This document shows, piece after piece, positions 62,676 through 64,000 of a DNA stretch of 64,000 nt (the stretch's first letter is position 1; each line of letters begins with the position of its first letter). Position numbers and translations under genes: made by a program. The notes under the pieces were generated by a model. The model made no database searches and was not told where the DNA came from. It worked only from the letters and a program-made list of their open reading frames with translations. Source of the stretch: Prevotella melaninogenica (GTDB taxonomy: Bacteria; Bacteroidota; Bacteroidia; Bacteroidales; Bacteroidaceae); the NCBI RefSeq assembly GCF_018128065.1, contig NZ_CP072360.1:562501-626500 (forward strand), in the 5' to 3' direction.

Positions 62676-64000
62676 TTACTTCTTATTGAGTATCTCTGCA
62701 ATCTCTGGTACGTAATTATCAAGATTACCAGCACCCAATACTACAAGTACGTCAAAGTCTCTTGACTTAACAAAGTCTAAGACATCGTCCTTCTGAATCA
62801 TCTGCTTCTCAACGTTAGGTTTGAGATTATCGTAGATGAGCGAACTTGTAACGCCTGGGATAGGCTCTTCTCGAGCAGGATAAATCTCAGTCAACACCAC
62901 TTCATCGAAATGACTAAGTGCATCAGCGAACTCCTTATAGAAGTCACGTGTTCGTGTATAGAGGTGTGGCTGGAAGATTGCTGTAACTTTTCTGTCAGCA
63001 TAAAGTTCTTTTAAGCTCTTCGCACTCTGCAGAATCTCCTTTGGATGATGTGCATAGTCGGAAAGGAATACATGGCGGTCATTCTTTATCTTAAAGTCGA
63101 AACGACGGTCAACACCCTTGTATGTCTTCATACCATTGCGAAGCTCTTCTGCCGTACAGCCATTGAGTTGTGCCATTGCCATTGCTGAGATAGCATTTTC
63201 GATGTTGATAGGAATTGGTTGACCAAGCTCCACATCCTTGATGTTCTCGATAGGAGAAATGAAATCGAAGGTAATTGTTCCGTTTTCAATTCGTACATTC
63301 TCTGCATGGAAGTCGCCTTCATCACGGCTATACTCATAGATTCTTACACCTTCTTGTACGTTTGGTTCCATCTCTAATCCTTTACGGATAATAAGTACAC
63401 CACCTGGTTTGATGAGTTCTGTATAGTGACGGAAACTCTCAAGGTAAGCCTCTTTTGTGCCGTAGATGTCCAAGTGATCAGGGTCAGTAGAGGTGATAAC
63501 GCTCATCCAAGGGCGTAGCCAATGGAAAGAACGGTCGAACTCATCAGCCTCAATCACAACAAAGTCGCTGTGGTCAGAGAGGATATAGTTCGTGCCATAG
63601 TTCTTAGAGATACCTCCAAGGAAGGCGTTACAATCCAAATGGCTCTGATGCATAAGATGTGCGCACATTGTAGAAGTCGTAGTCTTTCCGTGTGTTCCAG
63701 CAAAGCAAAGACCCTTATGCGTTCGGGTGAGTGTGCCGAGAACCTGTGCACGTTTCTGAATCTCAAAGCCATTCTCTTGGAAATAAACCAGTTCTGCGTG
63801 GTTAGAAGGGATTGCAGGAGTGTAAACAACCAATGTTGAAGATGGTTCTTTACACGCAGCAGGGATAAGTTGAACATTCTCTTCATAGTGAATATTCATT
63901 CCTTCTTTCTCCAAAGTGTGAGTAAGTTCAGATGGAGTCTTGTCATAACCTGCTACTATCAATCCTTTATGAAGGAAATAGCGAGCAATAGCGCTCATAC
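62676..64000 (-). CDS. murC: UDP-N-acetylmuramate-L-alanine ligase, N-terminus outside window
   Basis: About 441 residues visible, starting in the conserved G-I-G-MSAIARYF block, so some 18 N-terminal residues lie beyond the right edge and the Met at 63998 is internal. The Mur ligase ATP loop FAGTHGKTTTSTMCAHL, FVVIEADEFDRSFHWL, TSTDPDHLDIYG and VFLSDYAHHPKEI are all present. MurC adds the first amino acid of the peptidoglycan stem peptide. It heads the visible part of the division cluster. Confidence 0.96.
   Translation of the reverse strand, partial: MSAIARYFLHKGLIVAGYDKTPSELTHTLEKEGMNIHYEENVQLIPAACKEPSSTLVVYTPAIPSNHAELVYFQENGFEIQKRAQVLGTLTRTHKGLCFAGTHGKTTTSTMCAHLMHQSHLDCNAFLGGISKNYGTNYILSDHSDFVVIEADEFDRSFHWLRPWMSVITSTDPDHLDIYGTKEAYLESFRHYTELIKPGGVLIIRKGLEMEPNVQEGVRIYEYSRDEGDFHAENVRIENGTITFDFISPIENIKDVELGQPIPINIENAISAMAMAQLNGCTAEELRNGMKTYKGVDRRFDFKIKNDRHVFLSDYAHHPKEILQSAKSLKELYADRKVTAIFQPHLYTRTRDFYKEFADALSHFDEVVLTEIYPAREEPIPGVTSSLIYDNLKPNVEKQMIQKDDVLDFVKSRDFDVLVVLGAGNLDNYVPEIAEILNKK

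Overview
The window looks like a chromosomal segment of a Prevotella species (Bacteroidota), probably from the oral P. melaninogenica/histicola group; the species placement is inference. The grounds are two SusC/SusD loci, promoters of the Bacteroidota type TTTG-N20-TAnnTTTG in front of many genes, lipoproteins with Bacteroidota-style leaders, and the gene orders rimP-nusA-infB, sufB-sufC-sufD-sufS and murC-ftsQ-ftsA-ftsZ.

Layout. 1-11.7 kb is a starch/maltodextrin locus: a partial MFS sugar transporter and a LacI-type regulator on the minus strand, then susC, susD, susE-like, susF-like and a secreted GH13 alpha-amylase on the plus strand. Near-identical LacI operators lie before susC and before the amylase, tying the locus into one regulon. 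12-15.4 kb holds a superoxide reductase lacking one rubredoxin-site cysteine, a cholesterol-dependent-cytolysin-like lipoprotein and tRNA-Asn. 15.6-18.6 kb has an S41 protease, a small unknown gene and an apparently frameshifted DUF2335 gene. 18.8-30.3 kb is housekeeping: rimP, nusA, infB, the SUF iron-sulfur operon with an extra secreted protein inside it, and rnhB. 31-43.2 kb is a second SusC/SusD locus with a lipoprotein, a WYL regulator, an SGNH esterase, a GH36 alpha-galactosidase and a membrane TPR regulator. 43.6-45.4 kb has three related TonB-C-domain proteins. 45.6-57.8 kb carries gpmI, a Cys/Lys-rich secreted protein, two tandem uracil-DNA glycosylases, a DUF3109 protein, an AraC regulator, gyrB, rpsT, tRNA-Glu, recO, a YeiH-type transporter and a DUF4468 protein preceded by a strongly structured RNA candidate. 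58.8 kb to the end is the minus-strand division cluster ftsZ-ftsA-ftsQ-murC, where ftsQ is broken by two single-base shifts.

The most unusual signal is between the genes. Three sequence families of short palindromes are set at an almost exact 22-bp period: TTCATGAA cores (four loci), GCACCNNTGGTGY cores (four loci) and a longer element of about 240 bp (three loci). They share spacing but not sequence, which suggests a common architecture such as phased protein-binding sites or repeated RNA hairpins. A separate set of 9-bp tandem arrays also occurs in gene gaps. Everything here was read by eye from sequence; no database search was run.
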